Origin: Streptomyces coacervatus
GTDB lineage: Bacteria > Actinomycetota > Actinomycetes > Streptomycetales > Streptomycetaceae
Length of the DNA stretch: 64,000 nucleotides
Assembly (NCBI RefSeq): GCF_029223485.1
Contig: NZ_JARHTP010000002.1
Coordinates: forward strand, 62,001 to 126,000
Direction: 5' to 3'
Part shown: positions 38,986-47,712 of the stretch, in pieces
How the letters are laid out: each line of letters opens with the position of its first letter
Position numbering within the stretch: the first letter of the stretch is position 1
Notes under the pieces: generated by a model
The model's input: only the letters and a program-made list of their open reading frames with translations
Databases searched by the model: none
Told to the model about the DNA's origin: nothing
Program-made: the position numbers and the translations under genes

Positions 38986-40200
38986 ATGCGTGTACTGCTC
39001 GTGGGCGCCGGCGGTGTCGGCACCGCCATCACCCGGATCGCCGCCCGGCGTCCGTTCTTCGAGGCGATGGTGGTGGCCGACTACGACCCGGAGCGGGCCG
39101 AGTCGGCGGTCGCCGCCCTCGACGACGGCCGCTTCAGCGCCGAGCGCGTCGACGCGAGCGACGAGGCCGCCGTGGCGGAGCTGCTGCGCCGGCACGGCTG
39201 CGACGTGCTCCTCAACGCCACCGACCCGCGCTTCGTGATGCCGCTGTTCCGGGCGGCGCGCGCCGCGGGCGCCACCTATGTCGACATGGCGATGTCGCTG
39301 TCGCACCCGCACCCCGAGCGGCCGTACCAGGAGTGCGGGGTCAAGCTCGGCGACGACCAGTTCGCGCAGACCGAGGAGTGGCAGAAGGCGGGCGCGCTGG
39401 CGCTGGTCGGCATGGGCGTGGAGCCCGGTCTGTCGGATGTCTTCGCCCGGTACGCCGCCGACGAACTCTTCGACGAGATCGAGGAGATCGGCGTCCGAGA
39501 CGGCGCGAACCTCACCGTCGACGGCTACGACTTCGCTCCGTCCTTCAGCATCTGGACCACCATCGAGGAGTGCCTCAATCCGCCGGTCGTGTACGAGGCC
39601 GGCCGTGGCTGGTTCACCACCGAGCCGTTCAGCGAGCCGGAGGTGTTCGACTTCCCGGAGGGCATCGGTCCCGTCGAGTGCGTGAACGTGGAGCACGAGG
39701 AGGTGCTGCTCGTGCCGCGCTGGGTGGACGCGCGCCGGGTGACCTTCAAATACGGCCTGGGCCGGGAGTTCATCGACACGCTCAGGACGCTGCATCTGCT
39801 CGGCCTGGACAGCACCACGCCGGTGACGGTGCCGAGCGCCGCCGGACCGGTCGCGGTCTCGCCCCGGGACGTGGTCGCCGCGTGTCTGCCGGACCCGGCG
39901 ACGCTGGGCGAGCGGATGCACGGCAAGACCTGTGCGGGCACCTGGGTGCGCGGCACCAAGGACGGTGCGCCGCGCGAGGTGTACCTGTACCACGTGGTCG
40001 ACAACCAGTGGTCCATGGCGGAGTACGGCAGCCAGGCAGTGGTGTGGCAGACCGCCGTCAATCCGGTCGCCGCCCTCGAACTCCTCGCCACCGGCGCCTG
40101 GTCCGGCTCGGGCGTGCTCGGCCCGGAGGCGTTCCCGGCCCGCCCGTTCCTGGATCTGCTGACCGCGTACGGCTCCCCGTGGGGCATGCGCGAGCAGTGA
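38986..40200 (+). CDS. Saccharopine dehydrogenase-family protein
   Basis: 404-residue NAD(P)-dependent enzyme. N-terminal Rossmann motif RVLLVGAGGVGTAITRIAARR, then DVLLNATDPRFVMPLFRAARAAGATYVDMA, and ALVGMGVEPGLSDVFARYAADE, all family hallmarks; the C-terminal catalytic domain runs to the end. Such proteins include lysine-pathway dehydrogenases, carboxynorspermidine synthases and uncharacterised trans-acting reductases; no diagnostic residue allows a choice. ATG at 38986 has AGGGAGA upstream and the TetR-type operator just before it. Confidence 0.88.
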   Translation: MRVLLVGAGGVGTAITRIAARRPFFEAMVVADYDPERAESAVAALDDGRFSAERVDASDEAAVAELLRRHGCDVLLNATDPRFVMPLFRAARAAGATYVDMAMSLSHPHPERPYQECGVKLGDDQFAQTEEWQKAGALALVGMGVEPGLSDVFARYAADELFDEIEEIGVRDGANLTVDGYDFAPSFSIWTTIEECLNPPVVYEAGRGWFTTEPFSEPEVFDFPEGIGPVECVNVEHEEVLLVPRWVDARRVTFKYGLGREFIDTLRTLHLLGLDSTTPVTVPSAAGPVAVSPRDVVAACLPDPATLGERMHGKTCAGTWVRGTKDGAPREVYLYHVVDNQWSMAEYGSQAVVWQTAVNPVAALELLATGAWSGSGVLGPEAFPARPFLDLLTAYGSPWGMREQ

Positions 40201-40307
40201 ACCTCGGATCTCAGCACTCCGCGGTTTCACTCACGCATCGACAGGTGACCCGTAATCGAGTAAGCCATCCGCGAGGGCACATACGATTTCGATCGCAGGT
40301 GACTTTG

Positions 40308-40559
40308 ATGGACGACTGGCGAGACCAGGCCGCGTGCCGACACGAGGACCCCGACCTCTTCTTCCCCATCGGCACCACGGGCGCTTCGCTGATGCAGGCG
40401 GAACAGGCCAAGGCGGTGTGCGGGCGTTGCCTTGTGCGGGAGCGGTGTCTGCGCTGGGCGCTGGACACCGAGGAGTGCCTGGGTGTGTGGGGCGGTACGA
40501 GTGAGGCGGAGCGGCGTGCCTTGCGGCGGCGGGAGCAGGCTGCCTCGCGGCGCGGGTAG
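40308..40559 (+). CDS. WhiB-like (Wbl) iron-sulfur regulator
   Basis: 83-residue Wbl protein. The four cluster-binding Cys are C10, C38, C41 and C47 (AACRHE, VCGRCLVRERC); the GVWGG turn at about residues 59-63 and a basic C-terminus (RRALRRREQAASRRG) complete the family pattern. Wbl proteins carry a [4Fe-4S] cluster and act with the primary sigma factor to control development, redox or antibiotic resistance. Which Wbl paralogue this is cannot be decided; the size fits the short WhiB/WblE-like group. A TACGAT hexamer lies about 25 bases upstream. Confidence 0.92.
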   Translation: MDDWRDQAACRHEDPDLFFPIGTTGASLMQAEQAKAVCGRCLVRERCLRWALDTEECLGVWGGTSEAERRALRRREQAASRRG

Positions 40560-40587
40560 CGGTGGGATCGCCTGTGTGGCGTCTGCT

Positions 40588-40632
40588 GCGCCGTCGTGGC
40601 TTGTCGCGCAGTTCCCCGCGCCCCTTCAGGGG
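40588..40632. repeat. Streptomyces G/C-rich intergenic repeat, copy 3
   Basis: GCGCCGTCGTGGCTTGTCGC then GCAGTTCCCCGCGCCCCTTC. It lies between the converging Wbl and sensor-kinase genes, and its right edge contains the sensor kinase's stop codon. Confidence 0.85.
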
Positions 40633-42443
40633 GTTGTGCTACCCGGCAGGCGCAAGGTGAAGGCGCTTCCGGTACCGGGTTCGCTCGTCGCTTCCGCTGT
40701 TCCGCCGTGTGCGGCGATCAGGTGACGGACTATCGGCAGGCCCAGGCCGCTGCCTCCTGTGCGGCGGCTGCGGGATTTTTCGGCTCGCCAGAAGCGGTCG
40801 AAGACGTGGGGCAGGTCCTCCGGGGCGATGCCGGTGCCCGTGTCCGTGACGGTGAAGACGACCTGGTCGCCGTCGCGGCGGGCCGCCAGGGTGACGGTGC
40901 CGTCTGCGGGTGTGTGCCGGAGCGCGTTGGAGACGAGGTTGCCGAGCGCCTGCCGCATGCGTACCGGGTCGGCGTCGAGCCACGGAGCGCCGTCGTTCTC
41001 GGTGCGTACGGTGACGCCGGCCGCGTCGGCGGCGACGCGGTGGGCGGCGGCGACCTGGTCCAGGAGTTCGTCCGCGCGGACCGGTTCGCGGTGCAGGCGG
41101 AGGGTGCCCGCGTCGGCGGCCGCAAGGTCCTGGAGGTCGTCGATGACGCGCTGGAGCACCAGGGCCTCCTCGTGCAGGGAGGAGAGGAGGGCGGGGTCGG
41201 GGTCGACGACGCCGTCCCGGGTGACCTCCAGCCAGCCTCGGATGTTGGTCAGCGGGCTGCGCAGTTCGTGCGCGATGTCGCTGACCATGGCCTTGCGCTG
41301 GGCCTCCAGGCGTTCGCGGCGCTCGGTGAGGTCGTTGAACGCCTCGGCCAGGATGCCCGTCTCGTCGCGGGTCGTGACCGGGACCCGGACGTGTAGTTCG
41401 GGGGGCTGTTGAGCCGCCGCGGTGAGTGCGCGCAGCGGGCGTACGAGCCGGGTGGCGACCACGGCGGTGACCGCGACCGTGACGGCGAGGACCAGTCCGA
41501 CCACGCCGACGATCTTGGCCTTGTTGGCCGGGGACATGTCGAACCGGGGCGGGGTGGTGTCGTCGCCGCCGAGGAACAGGTCGGCCACCGGGGCGACGTA
41601 CGGGTCGAGTTGGGCGCGCAGCGCGTCGTCGGCGCAGGTCTGGGCCGTCTTCAGGGGCGCGTCCTTGTCCACGGCGTACTTGGCGATGACATACCTGCTC
41701 AGCGGGTTCCTGCCACTCGGGTTGAGCCGGAGGTACAGGGGCGCGTCGAGGCTCTGGTCGTGCTGCTTCAGACAGTCGCGGGCTGCCGCGGTGAGGGTGC
41801 CGAGGGCTTTCTCCTCGGTGCGGGTGGGGATGTCGAGTGGGCTGTAGCCGCACTCCTCGGGCAGCGGGGCGGTGGCCGGCGTGCCGTCCTGGTTGAGAAT
41901 GACCGGCCGGCCGCCGGGGCTAGTCGAGATCCTGGTGTCGATGCCGAAGCGTGCGTAGCAGGTCCGCTCCTTCTCGGCGACCGCTGTCAGTTCGGCACGC
42001 TCCTTCGCGGTGAGCCGGTACGGGCCCACCGCGCGCGGGTCGATGCCGTCGAGCTGGGCACCGGCCTCGGTGTACGTGTCGGTGTGCAGGGGGTCGACCG
42101 TGGCGGCGGCGCCGAGGGGCAGGGCGGTGCCCTTGCGGGCCGAGTCGGCGACGAGGGTGCGGTCCGGGGTGGTCAGGGCGATACGGCGGCCGGTGCCGGC
42201 GGCCAGGGTGCGGATGAGGGGCTGGACGCCGTCCCACCGTGGGTGGGTTGCCGCGTAGCCGCTGAGCTCCGCCAGGATCCGCATGTCGTCGGCGAGGTCC
42301 TGGCCCTGTTCCTCGCGCAGGGCGCGGGTGGTGGTCTCCACCGCCAGCCAGGTGGTCGCCGCGACGGAGCACACCGCGATGAGCGCGGAGGCGGACAGCA
42401 GGCGGACCAGCAGCCGCTTGCGCAGCGGGATGCGGCGCTTCAC
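40626..42443 (-). CDS. Membrane sensor histidine kinase
   Basis: 605 residues. TM1 at about 14-36, an unusually large extracytoplasmic domain (about 37-285) with four Cys (C162, C198, C224, C270), TM2 near 295-318, HAMP, a HisKA domain with H392 in DIAHELRSPLTN, and a HATPase with NLVSNALRHT, DTGTGI and GGSGLGL. It phosphorylates the response regulator encoded upstream; the GTG overlaps that gene's stop (GTGA). The four Cys suggest a disulfide-stabilised or redox-sensitive sensor. The stop codon lies in the intergenic repeat. Confidence 0.93.
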   Translation of the reverse strand: MKRRIPLRKRLLVRLLSASALIAVCSVAATTWLAVETTTRALREEQGQDLADDMRILAELSGYAATHPRWDGVQPLIRTLAAGTGRRIALTTPDRTLVADSARKGTALPLGAAATVDPLHTDTYTEAGAQLDGIDPRAVGPYRLTAKERAELTAVAEKERTCYARFGIDTRISTSPGGRPVILNQDGTPATAPLPEECGYSPLDIPTRTEEKALGTLTAAARDCLKQHDQSLDAPLYLRLNPSGRNPLSRYVIAKYAVDKDAPLKTAQTCADDALRAQLDPYVAPVADLFLGGDDTTPPRFDMSPANKAKIVGVVGLVLAVTVAVTAVVATRLVRPLRALTAAAQQPPELHVRVPVTTRDETGILAEAFNDLTERRERLEAQRKAMVSDIAHELRSPLTNIRGWLEVTRDGVVDPDPALLSSLHEEALVLQRVIDDLQDLAAADAGTLRLHREPVRADELLDQVAAAHRVAADAAGVTVRTENDGAPWLDADPVRMRQALGNLVSNALRHTPADGTVTLAARRDGDQVVFTVTDTGTGIAPEDLPHVFDRFWRAEKSRSRRTGGSGLGLPIVRHLIAAHGGTAEATSEPGTGSAFTLRLPGSTTP

Positions 42444-43138
42444 GGACGGCTGCCGCTGAGCTTGTAGCCGACCCCGAACACGGTCAGCAGCCGGACCGGT
42501 CGGCGCGGATCGGCCTCGATCTTCTTGCGCAGGTTCATGATGTGGACGTCGACGGCCCGCTCGGTGGAGGCCCGGTCGAGCCCGTGGGTCACTTGCAGCA
42601 ACTGCCGCCGCGTGAAGACCCGTTCCGGTTCGGCCGCCATGGCGAGCAGGATCTGGAACTCGGCCGGCGTGCACTCCACGGGTTCGCCGTCGCACCGCAC
42701 CTCGTGCCGCTGCGGATCGACGGCCAGCCCCGCCGCCCGCACCGCGGGGTCCTCGCGGACGCCGACGGTGCGCCCGCTGCGCCGCAGCACCGTACGGATG
42801 CGGGCCATCAACTCCCGCGGGCTGTACGGCTTGGTCATGTAGTCGTCGGCGCCCAGCTCCAGGCCGAGCAGGACGTCGTCCTCCTCGGAGCGCGCGGTCA
42901 GCATCAGCACCGGGATCTCCGGGTCGGCGCCGCGCAGGACCCGGCACACCCCGAAGCCGTCGACCACGGGGAGCATCAGGTCGAGGACGACGAGGTCGGG
43001 TCCGAGGGCGCGGGCGGCGGCCAGGGCGGCCGCCCCGTCATGGACGACGGTGGCCGTGTGGCCCTCGGCCAGCAGGGACCGGCGTATGAGTTCGGCCTGC
43101 ATCTCGTCGTCCTCGGCGACCAGCACATGTGCGCACAC
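42440..43138 (-). CDS. OmpR/PhoB-family response regulator
   Basis: 232 residues. Receiver: acidic EDD at 9-11, phospho-acceptor D53 in LVVLDLMLP, LMLTARSEE and the TKPYSP Lys. C-terminal winged helix: VECTPAEFQILLAMAAEPERVFTRRQLLQV and RAVDVHIMNLRKKIE, ending VFGVGYKL. It partners the overlapping sensor kinase. It starts 18 bases after the L,D-transpeptidase gene on the same strand, so the three probably form one operon linking cell-wall remodelling to the two-component system. Confidence 0.94.
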   Translation of the reverse strand: MCAHVLVAEDDEMQAELIRRSLLAEGHTATVVHDGAAALAAARALGPDLVVLDLMLPVVDGFGVCRVLRGADPEIPVLMLTARSEEDDVLLGLELGADDYMTKPYSPRELMARIRTVLRRSGRTVGVREDPAVRAAGLAVDPQRHEVRCDGEPVECTPAEFQILLAMAAEPERVFTRRQLLQVTHGLDRASTERAVDVHIMNLRKKIEADPRRPVRLLTVFGVGYKLSGSRP

Positions 43139-43156
43139 TCGGCGGATCCTAAGCGG

Positions 43157-43924
43157 TCAGCGGGCGAGGGACACGGCGTCACCCATGACGATGACGGGGT
43201 GCAGATCCGGGTCGAGCGCGCGGAGCAACTCCTTCATGTGTTTCTCCGCGATGCTGACGCAGCCGTGGGTGGGGCCGCCGTGGTCCACGTGGATCCAGAC
43301 GCCGCCGCCGCGCTTCGCCCCGAGCGGGCGGGTCCAGTCGAGGGGTGAAGTTCCCGGCTTGCGGTTGTAGTTGATGGCAACGACGTAGTCGAAGGCGCCG
43401 GCGAGCGGCTCCCCTTCGAAGCCGGTGCCGGGCGAGGTGAAGCCGTAGGAGTGGTGGTACGGCAGTTTGGCGCCGGGGTCGGTCAGCAGCCCGCCGGCGT
43501 CGGTGAGGCCGTAGACGCCGATGGGCGAGCGTAGGTCTCCGGCCATGTGGTGGCCCGTCCAGCCCTTGAGGGCGTTGTGCGCGGGCCAGCTCGCGCCGGG
43601 CCGCCAGCCGGTGGCGGTGCGCTCGTACAGGACGAGCGTGGACTGCGGGGAGTTCTTGTCCTTGCCGGTGACGACGACGGCCTGGCGGGCGCCGGCGGGA
43701 ATCTCGGCCAGCGTCCTCGGTCCCAGGCCGGGCATTTGCAGCGGGGCGGACTCGGCTCTCGCCCGGGCCGTCGGCGTGGGGATCGGTACGGCCGCGAGGG
43801 TGCTCGCTGCTGCCGCGTCGCCGCCGGAGGGGCGGCCCGGCGACGCCACCGCCCCGCCGCCGCATCCCGTCAGGAACAGCAGGGACGCGGCGAGCAGGGC
43901 GGCACGTGGTCTGCGCGTGATCAT
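43157..43924 (-). CDS. L,D-transpeptidase-like lipoprotein (YkuD domain)
   Basis: 255 residues. Type II signal peptide MITRRPRAALLAASLLFLTG with lipobox LTGC (C21), a flexible Ala/Pro linker, then a YkuD-like domain: VVVTGKDKNSPQSTLVLYER and the active site HVDHGGPTHGCVSIAEKHM with C222 nucleophile and H220. It would form or edit peptidoglycan crosslinks from the outer face of the membrane. The motif ends HGCVSI rather than the usual SHGCVRM, the form seen in many actinobacterial secreted YkuD proteins. First gene of the operon with the two-component system. Confidence 0.88.
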   Translation of the reverse strand: MITRRPRAALLAASLLFLTGCGGGAVASPGRPSGGDAAAASTLAAVPIPTPTARARAESAPLQMPGLGPRTLAEIPAGARQAVVVTGKDKNSPQSTLVLYERTATGWRPGASWPAHNALKGWTGHHMAGDLRSPIGVYGLTDAGGLLTDPGAKLPYHHSYGFTSPGTGFEGEPLAGAFDYVVAINYNRKPGTSPLDWTRPLGAKRGGGVWIHVDHGGPTHGCVSIAEKHMKELLRALDPDLHPVIVMGDAVSLAR

Positions 43925-43930
43925 GAACGC

Positions 43931-43965
43931 ATCCTGACGCAGACTTGTAAGGAACTGGTCAGGAT
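43931..43965 (-). promoter_or_regulatory. Inverted repeat upstream of the L,D-transpeptidase operon
   Basis: Arms ATCCTGAC (43931-43938) and GTCAGGAT (43958-43965), 19 bases apart, between the end of the M1 peptidase gene and the lipoprotein start. It could be a binding site for the operon's own response regulator or a weak terminator of the peptidase gene; it lacks a T-run. Confidence 0.4.
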
Positions 43966-45390
43966 CTAGGGCGTGTTCGGCTTGCCGTCCTGATAGAGCC
44001 ACGTTTGGAAGAGGCTGTTCAGATCCTTGCCCGACGTTCGTTCGGCGAGATTCACGAAATGCGCCGTCGTGCCGTGTCCGCCTCGGTGTTCGGTGGCCCA
44101 GGCCCGCAGGATACGGAAGAAGGTCCGGTCGCCGACGGCCTTGCGCAGTTCGTGCAGGGCCATGGCGCCGCGGGCGTAGACCGGCGTGCCGAAGATGTTC
44201 TCGCCGCTGCCGGGGTCGCCGGGCGGGAACGCCCACAGGCCGTCGCTCGCGGGGCGGGCGTACAGGTCGTCGAAGGTCTCCTGGGCGGTGTCACCGCTGT
44301 GCTGCTCGCGGTAGAGCCATTCGGCGTAGGTGGCGAAGCCCTCGTTGAGCCAGATGTCCTTCCAGGAGGTCAGCGACACGGAGTCGCCGAACCACTGGTG
44401 GGCGTTCTCGTGGACGAGGGTGCTCAGGTCCGGCGCCGAGTCGTACAGGGGACGCGACTGGGTCTCCAGCGCGTACCCGACGTCCGGTGCGCGGTCCACG
44501 ATCGACCCGGCGCCCCGGAACGGGTAGGGCCCGAAGAGCTTGCTCTCCCATTCCAGGACCGACGGCAGTTTCTTCAGTACGGGTGCCGACTCGGAGGCCT
44601 CGCGCGGGTCGACGGCGTTGTAGACGCGGATACCGTCGCGGGTGGTGTACTGCTCGACCTTGAACTTCCCGACCGTCGCGGTGGCGAGGTAGGCGGCCAT
44701 GGGCTCGCGCTGGCGCCAGTGGAACGTGGTGAGCCCGTGCGCGGTCCGCTGCCCGACCAGGACGCCGTTGGCCACGGCGGTGCGGTTCTCGGGGACGGTG
44801 ACCGTGATGTCGTACGACGACTTGTCCTTGGGGTGGTTGTTCGCCGGGAACCACGTCATGGCGCCCTGCGGCTCCCCGGCGACGAAGGCGCCGTCGTCGG
44901 TCGGTATCCAGCCGTCCAGCGAGCCGTCGGGGTCGGTGACCGGCTTTGGGGTTCCGCTGTAGGTGACGGCGACGCGGAACTCCTCGCCCCTGAACAGGGG
45001 ACGGGGCGGGGTGACGACGAGTTCCTGGCCGTCGCGGCGGTGTTCCGCCGGGGCGTGGTCGACGGTCAGGCCGGTGACCTTCAGCCCCTTGAAGTCGAGG
45101 TCGAAGCGGCTCAGGTCCTGGGTGGCGCGGGCGGTGAGGACGGCGGTGCCGTCGAGGTGACCGCTCGTCGGCTCGTAACGGAGGGTCAGGTCGTAGTGGT
45201 CGACGTGATAGCCGCCGTTGCCCGCGAGCGGGAAGTACGGATCCCCGGCCCCGGATGCGCCACCCGTGCCCGCCGATGCCGGTCCGGCGGCGGCGAGCAG
45301 GGCCGCGAGGGCGACGGGGACGGTCACGGTCAGGGCCTCGCGGCGCAGGACGGTGGTGGGTCTGACGGTCTGTCTGCGGGATTGCCTCAC
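43966..45390 (-). CDS. Secreted M1-family metallopeptidase
   Basis: 474 residues with an export signal (RRQ...LTVTVPVALAALLAAAGPASA). Gluzincin site: HENAHQW with H327, E328, H331 and third ligand E350 in WLNEGFATY. The GAMEN exopeptidase motif is replaced by GYALETQ, as in the short actinobacterial M1 group. The C-terminal helical domain is brief (QTWLYQDGKPNTP end). GTG at 45390 has AGGAG six bases upstream, deciding it over an earlier in-frame start. Likely an extracellular aminopeptidase-type enzyme used in peptide nutrition. Confidence 0.9.
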   Translation of the reverse strand: MRQSRRQTVRPTTVLRREALTVTVPVALAALLAAAGPASAGTGGASGAGDPYFPLAGNGGYHVDHYDLTLRYEPTSGHLDGTAVLTARATQDLSRFDLDFKGLKVTGLTVDHAPAEHRRDGQELVVTPPRPLFRGEEFRVAVTYSGTPKPVTDPDGSLDGWIPTDDGAFVAGEPQGAMTWFPANNHPKDKSSYDITVTVPENRTAVANGVLVGQRTAHGLTTFHWRQREPMAAYLATATVGKFKVEQYTTRDGIRVYNAVDPREASESAPVLKKLPSVLEWESKLFGPYPFRGAGSIVDRAPDVGYALETQSRPLYDSAPDLSTLVHENAHQWFGDSVSLTSWKDIWLNEGFATYAEWLYREQHSGDTAQETFDDLYARPASDGLWAFPPGDPGSGENIFGTPVYARGAMALHELRKAVGDRTFFRILRAWATEHRGGHGTTAHFVNLAERTSGKDLNSLFQTWLYQDGKPNTP

Positions 45391-45541
45391 ATGCGCTCCT
45401 GGGGGGTGGCCGGTGAACAATCGTCCCCAGGCTATGGGCCGCCCGCCCCAGTTGCCTCCTCATTCGGGTCAAGTCACACAGCGTCACCGATGCCTCGGCA
45501 CTACGCTCGACGAACACCTGCCACCGCAGAAAGGCCCGATC

Positions 45542-45901
45542 GTGAGCGTTCGCGTGCGTCGCGTCTACGAACCGCCCGAGCCGGACGACGGCGTACGCAT
45601 CCTGGTCGACCGGCTGTGGCCGCGCGGCCTGTCCAAGGACGCGGCTCGCGTGGACGAGTGGCCCAAGGCCCTGACCCCGTCGACCGAGCTGCGCCGCTGG
45701 TATCACGCGGGTGAGGGGTCGTACGAGGAGTTCGCCGACCGTTACGAGGCGGAGCTGGACGCCCCCGAGGCGGCCGAACTCCTTGGCCGCGTCCGGGAGT
45801 TGGCGGCCAAGGGGTCCGTGACGCTGCTGACCGCCGCCAAGGATCCCGGGCAGAGTCACGCCGCCGTGCTGGTCCGGTTGCTGGATGCGCCTTCGAGGTA
45901 G
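45542..45901 (+). CDS. DUF488-family protein
   Basis: 119 residues. VRRVYEPPEPDDGVRILVDRLWPRGLSK is the diagnostic N-terminus of DUF488 (YeaO-like); VTLLTAAKDPGQSHAAVL is the second conserved region. Function is unknown, though the family is linked to nucleic-acid or stress roles by context elsewhere. GTG start with GAAAGG upstream. The last 46 bases overlap the end of the GMC oxidoreductase gene on the opposite strand. Confidence 0.88.
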   Translation: MSVRVRRVYEPPEPDDGVRILVDRLWPRGLSKDAARVDEWPKALTPSTELRRWYHAGEGSYEEFADRYEAELDAPEAAELLGRVRELAAKGSVTLLTAAKDPGQSHAAVLVRLLDAPSR

Positions 45902-47712
45902 TTCTCGGTGACGGCCAGGGCAGCCGCCATGATGCTCAGTTGGGGGTTCACCCCCGGGCAGCCCGGCAGGACGGAGGCGTCGGTGACGAGGACGCCGTCG
46001 ACTCCTCGCAGCCGGCCCTCGGCGTCGGCCGGTGCCCGCTGCGGGTCGCTGCCGGCGGCGACCGTGCCGGTCGGATGGAACGCGGACAGGTGCAGCTCGC
46101 GCGGGGTGATCCGGGTGAGCAGTGCGTCGAGTTCGGCGAGGGTGCGGGCGCGCGGTGCCCGTGGGACGCCGGTGAGCACCTCATGGGCCCCGGCGGCGAA
46201 GAGGATGCGGCCCATGGCTCGTACGGCCGTCATCAGCCGGGCACCGTCGCGGGGGTCCAGGCGGTAGCGGACGAGGGTGCGGTCGCGACCGAGGACACGG
46301 CCCGCGGGCCGGTCGGCGATCATGGCGCCGAGGATCGCGAGGCGGTCGGCTCCCTCCAGTTCGCGGCGGAGGGAGCGGCCGACGCCGGGGAGGACGAAGC
46401 TGCTCATGCCGGGCGGGCTTGCGGTCGCCTCGATCAGGATGCCGCGGTCGTGCAGTTCCTCGACGCCGGTGCTCTGCAGGACGCCTGCCCAGGAGGTGAC
46501 CGGTTCGGTGAAGCGGCCGGCGACGCTGGTGGCCGGGTGCACGCTGAGGTTGCGGCCCAGGCGGGGATGTCCGCCGAGGCCTGAGCGGCGCAGTAGCGGT
46601 GGGGTCTGCAGGGCGCCCGCGGCCGTGACGACGAGGGGGCTGAGGATCTCCAGTTCGCTGCCGTCCGCCCGGCGCGCCAGGATGCCCGCGGCCCGTGGCG
46701 GGCCCGGGTGGTCGTGGTCGAGCAGGATCCGCTGCACGCGTGCGCCGGTGACGATGCGCGCCCCGTGGGCGCAGGCGTCGGGCAGGACGGACAGCTGCAC
46801 GCTCTGCTTGGCGCCGGTGGGACAGCCCACCACGCACTGGCAGGAGCCTTTGCAGCCCGGTGCGTTGCGGCGCAGCGGGCCGGCCCGCCAGCCGAGTCGT
46901 TCGGCTCCGGCGAGAGCGAGCAGGCCGTTGGTGCCGAGGACGTCGAGCGGCTGCGTGGCGACGCGCAGGGTGCTTTCGATCTCGTCCAGCCGTGCCGGGA
47001 ATCCGTCGGCGAGGTGGAAGCCGTGGCGGCTGCTCCAGCGGGCGAGCACCTGGTCCGGAGTGCGGTAGCAGGTGCCGGAGTTGACGACGGTGGTGCCGCC
47101 GACGGCCCGTCCGACCGGCAGCAGGAGGGGCGGGTTGCCCAGGGTCGCGGTCGCTCCGCCGTCGCGGTACAGGTCGGTGAAGCGGTCCAGCGGTGCGCGG
47201 CGGCCGAAGGAGGCCGTGGTGTGGTGCTCGCCCTCCTCCAGCACGACGACGGCCAGTCCGGCGCGCGCGAGGGTGCGGGCGGCCACTGCGCCGCCGGCGC
47301 CGGAGCCCACCACGACGGCGTCCGCGGTGGCGCGGGCGGGCCACTCCGCGGCCGGGATGCAGTCCAGGGGCGGGTCGTCGGGGGCAACGGGCGCCCGCGG
47401 GGCGGGAGTTCGCTCGGTGGCCGCGGCGAGCAGCACCGGGACCTTGAGGAGGTCGAGCGCCGGCAGGAGTCCGGGGCGCGCGGCAAGGGAGTTGAGCACC
47501 GTCTCGCGCTCGTCGGGTGTGAGGGCGGCCAGGCGACGCCCGCTGTGCAGGACGGCGTATGCGTCCACGGCGGTGGCGGCGGCATGCACCCCGGCCCGTA
47601 CGGGCCCCGGCAGCGCGGACAGGAATGTGTCGAGCCTGCCGGGCACTCGCGCGAGCCACTCCTCGTCTCCGGTGTCGGCGAGCAGGGCGGCGACCAGGCC
47701 TCGCGCGGTCAC
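45856..47712 (-). CDS. GMC-family FAD oxidoreductase with Cys cluster
   Basis: 618 residues. A helical N-terminal domain of about 120 residues precedes the FAD motif AVVVGSGAGGAVAARTLARAGLAVVVLEEG. VGGTTVVNSGTCYRTP and the C-terminal SAFHPTGTVAAGSDPQRAPAD with VTDASVLPGCPGVNPQLSIMA are GMC hallmarks with the catalytic His. C287, C291, C293 and C297 in APGCKGSCQCVVGCPTGAKQS form a cluster like that of long-chain alcohol oxidases and gluconate-type dehydrogenases and may bind an Fe-S centre. GTG overlaps the preceding stop (GTGA). Third gene of a GntR operon; a lipid alcohol or sterol-like substrate is plausible. Confidence 0.88.
   Translation of the reverse strand: MTARGLVAALLADTGDEEWLARVPGRLDTFLSALPGPVRAGVHAAATAVDAYAVLHSGRRLAALTPDERETVLNSLAARPGLLPALDLLKVPVLLAAATERTPAPRAPVAPDDPPLDCIPAAEWPARATADAVVVGSGAGGAVAARTLARAGLAVVVLEEGEHHTTASFGRRAPLDRFTDLYRDGGATATLGNPPLLLPVGRAVGGTTVVNSGTCYRTPDQVLARWSSRHGFHLADGFPARLDEIESTLRVATQPLDVLGTNGLLALAGAERLGWRAGPLRRNAPGCKGSCQCVVGCPTGAKQSVQLSVLPDACAHGARIVTGARVQRILLDHDHPGPPRAAGILARRADGSELEILSPLVVTAAGALQTPPLLRRSGLGGHPRLGRNLSVHPATSVAGRFTEPVTSWAGVLQSTGVEELHDRGILIEATASPPGMSSFVLPGVGRSLRRELEGADRLAILGAMIADRPAGRVLGRDRTLVRYRLDPRDGARLMTAVRAMGRILFAAGAHEVLTGVPRAPRARTLAELDALLTRITPRELHLSAFHPTGTVAAGSDPQRAPADAEGRLRGVDGVLVTDASVLPGCPGVNPQLSIMAAALAVTENYLEGASSNRTSTAA

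Noticed and set aside
36570..40559. Very long open frame (1329 codons) on the plus strand
   Set aside because: It runs antisense through the exporter and TetR genes and out of frame through the dehydrogenase; no domains; only its last 83 codons are real (Wbl gene). High G+C removes stop codons.
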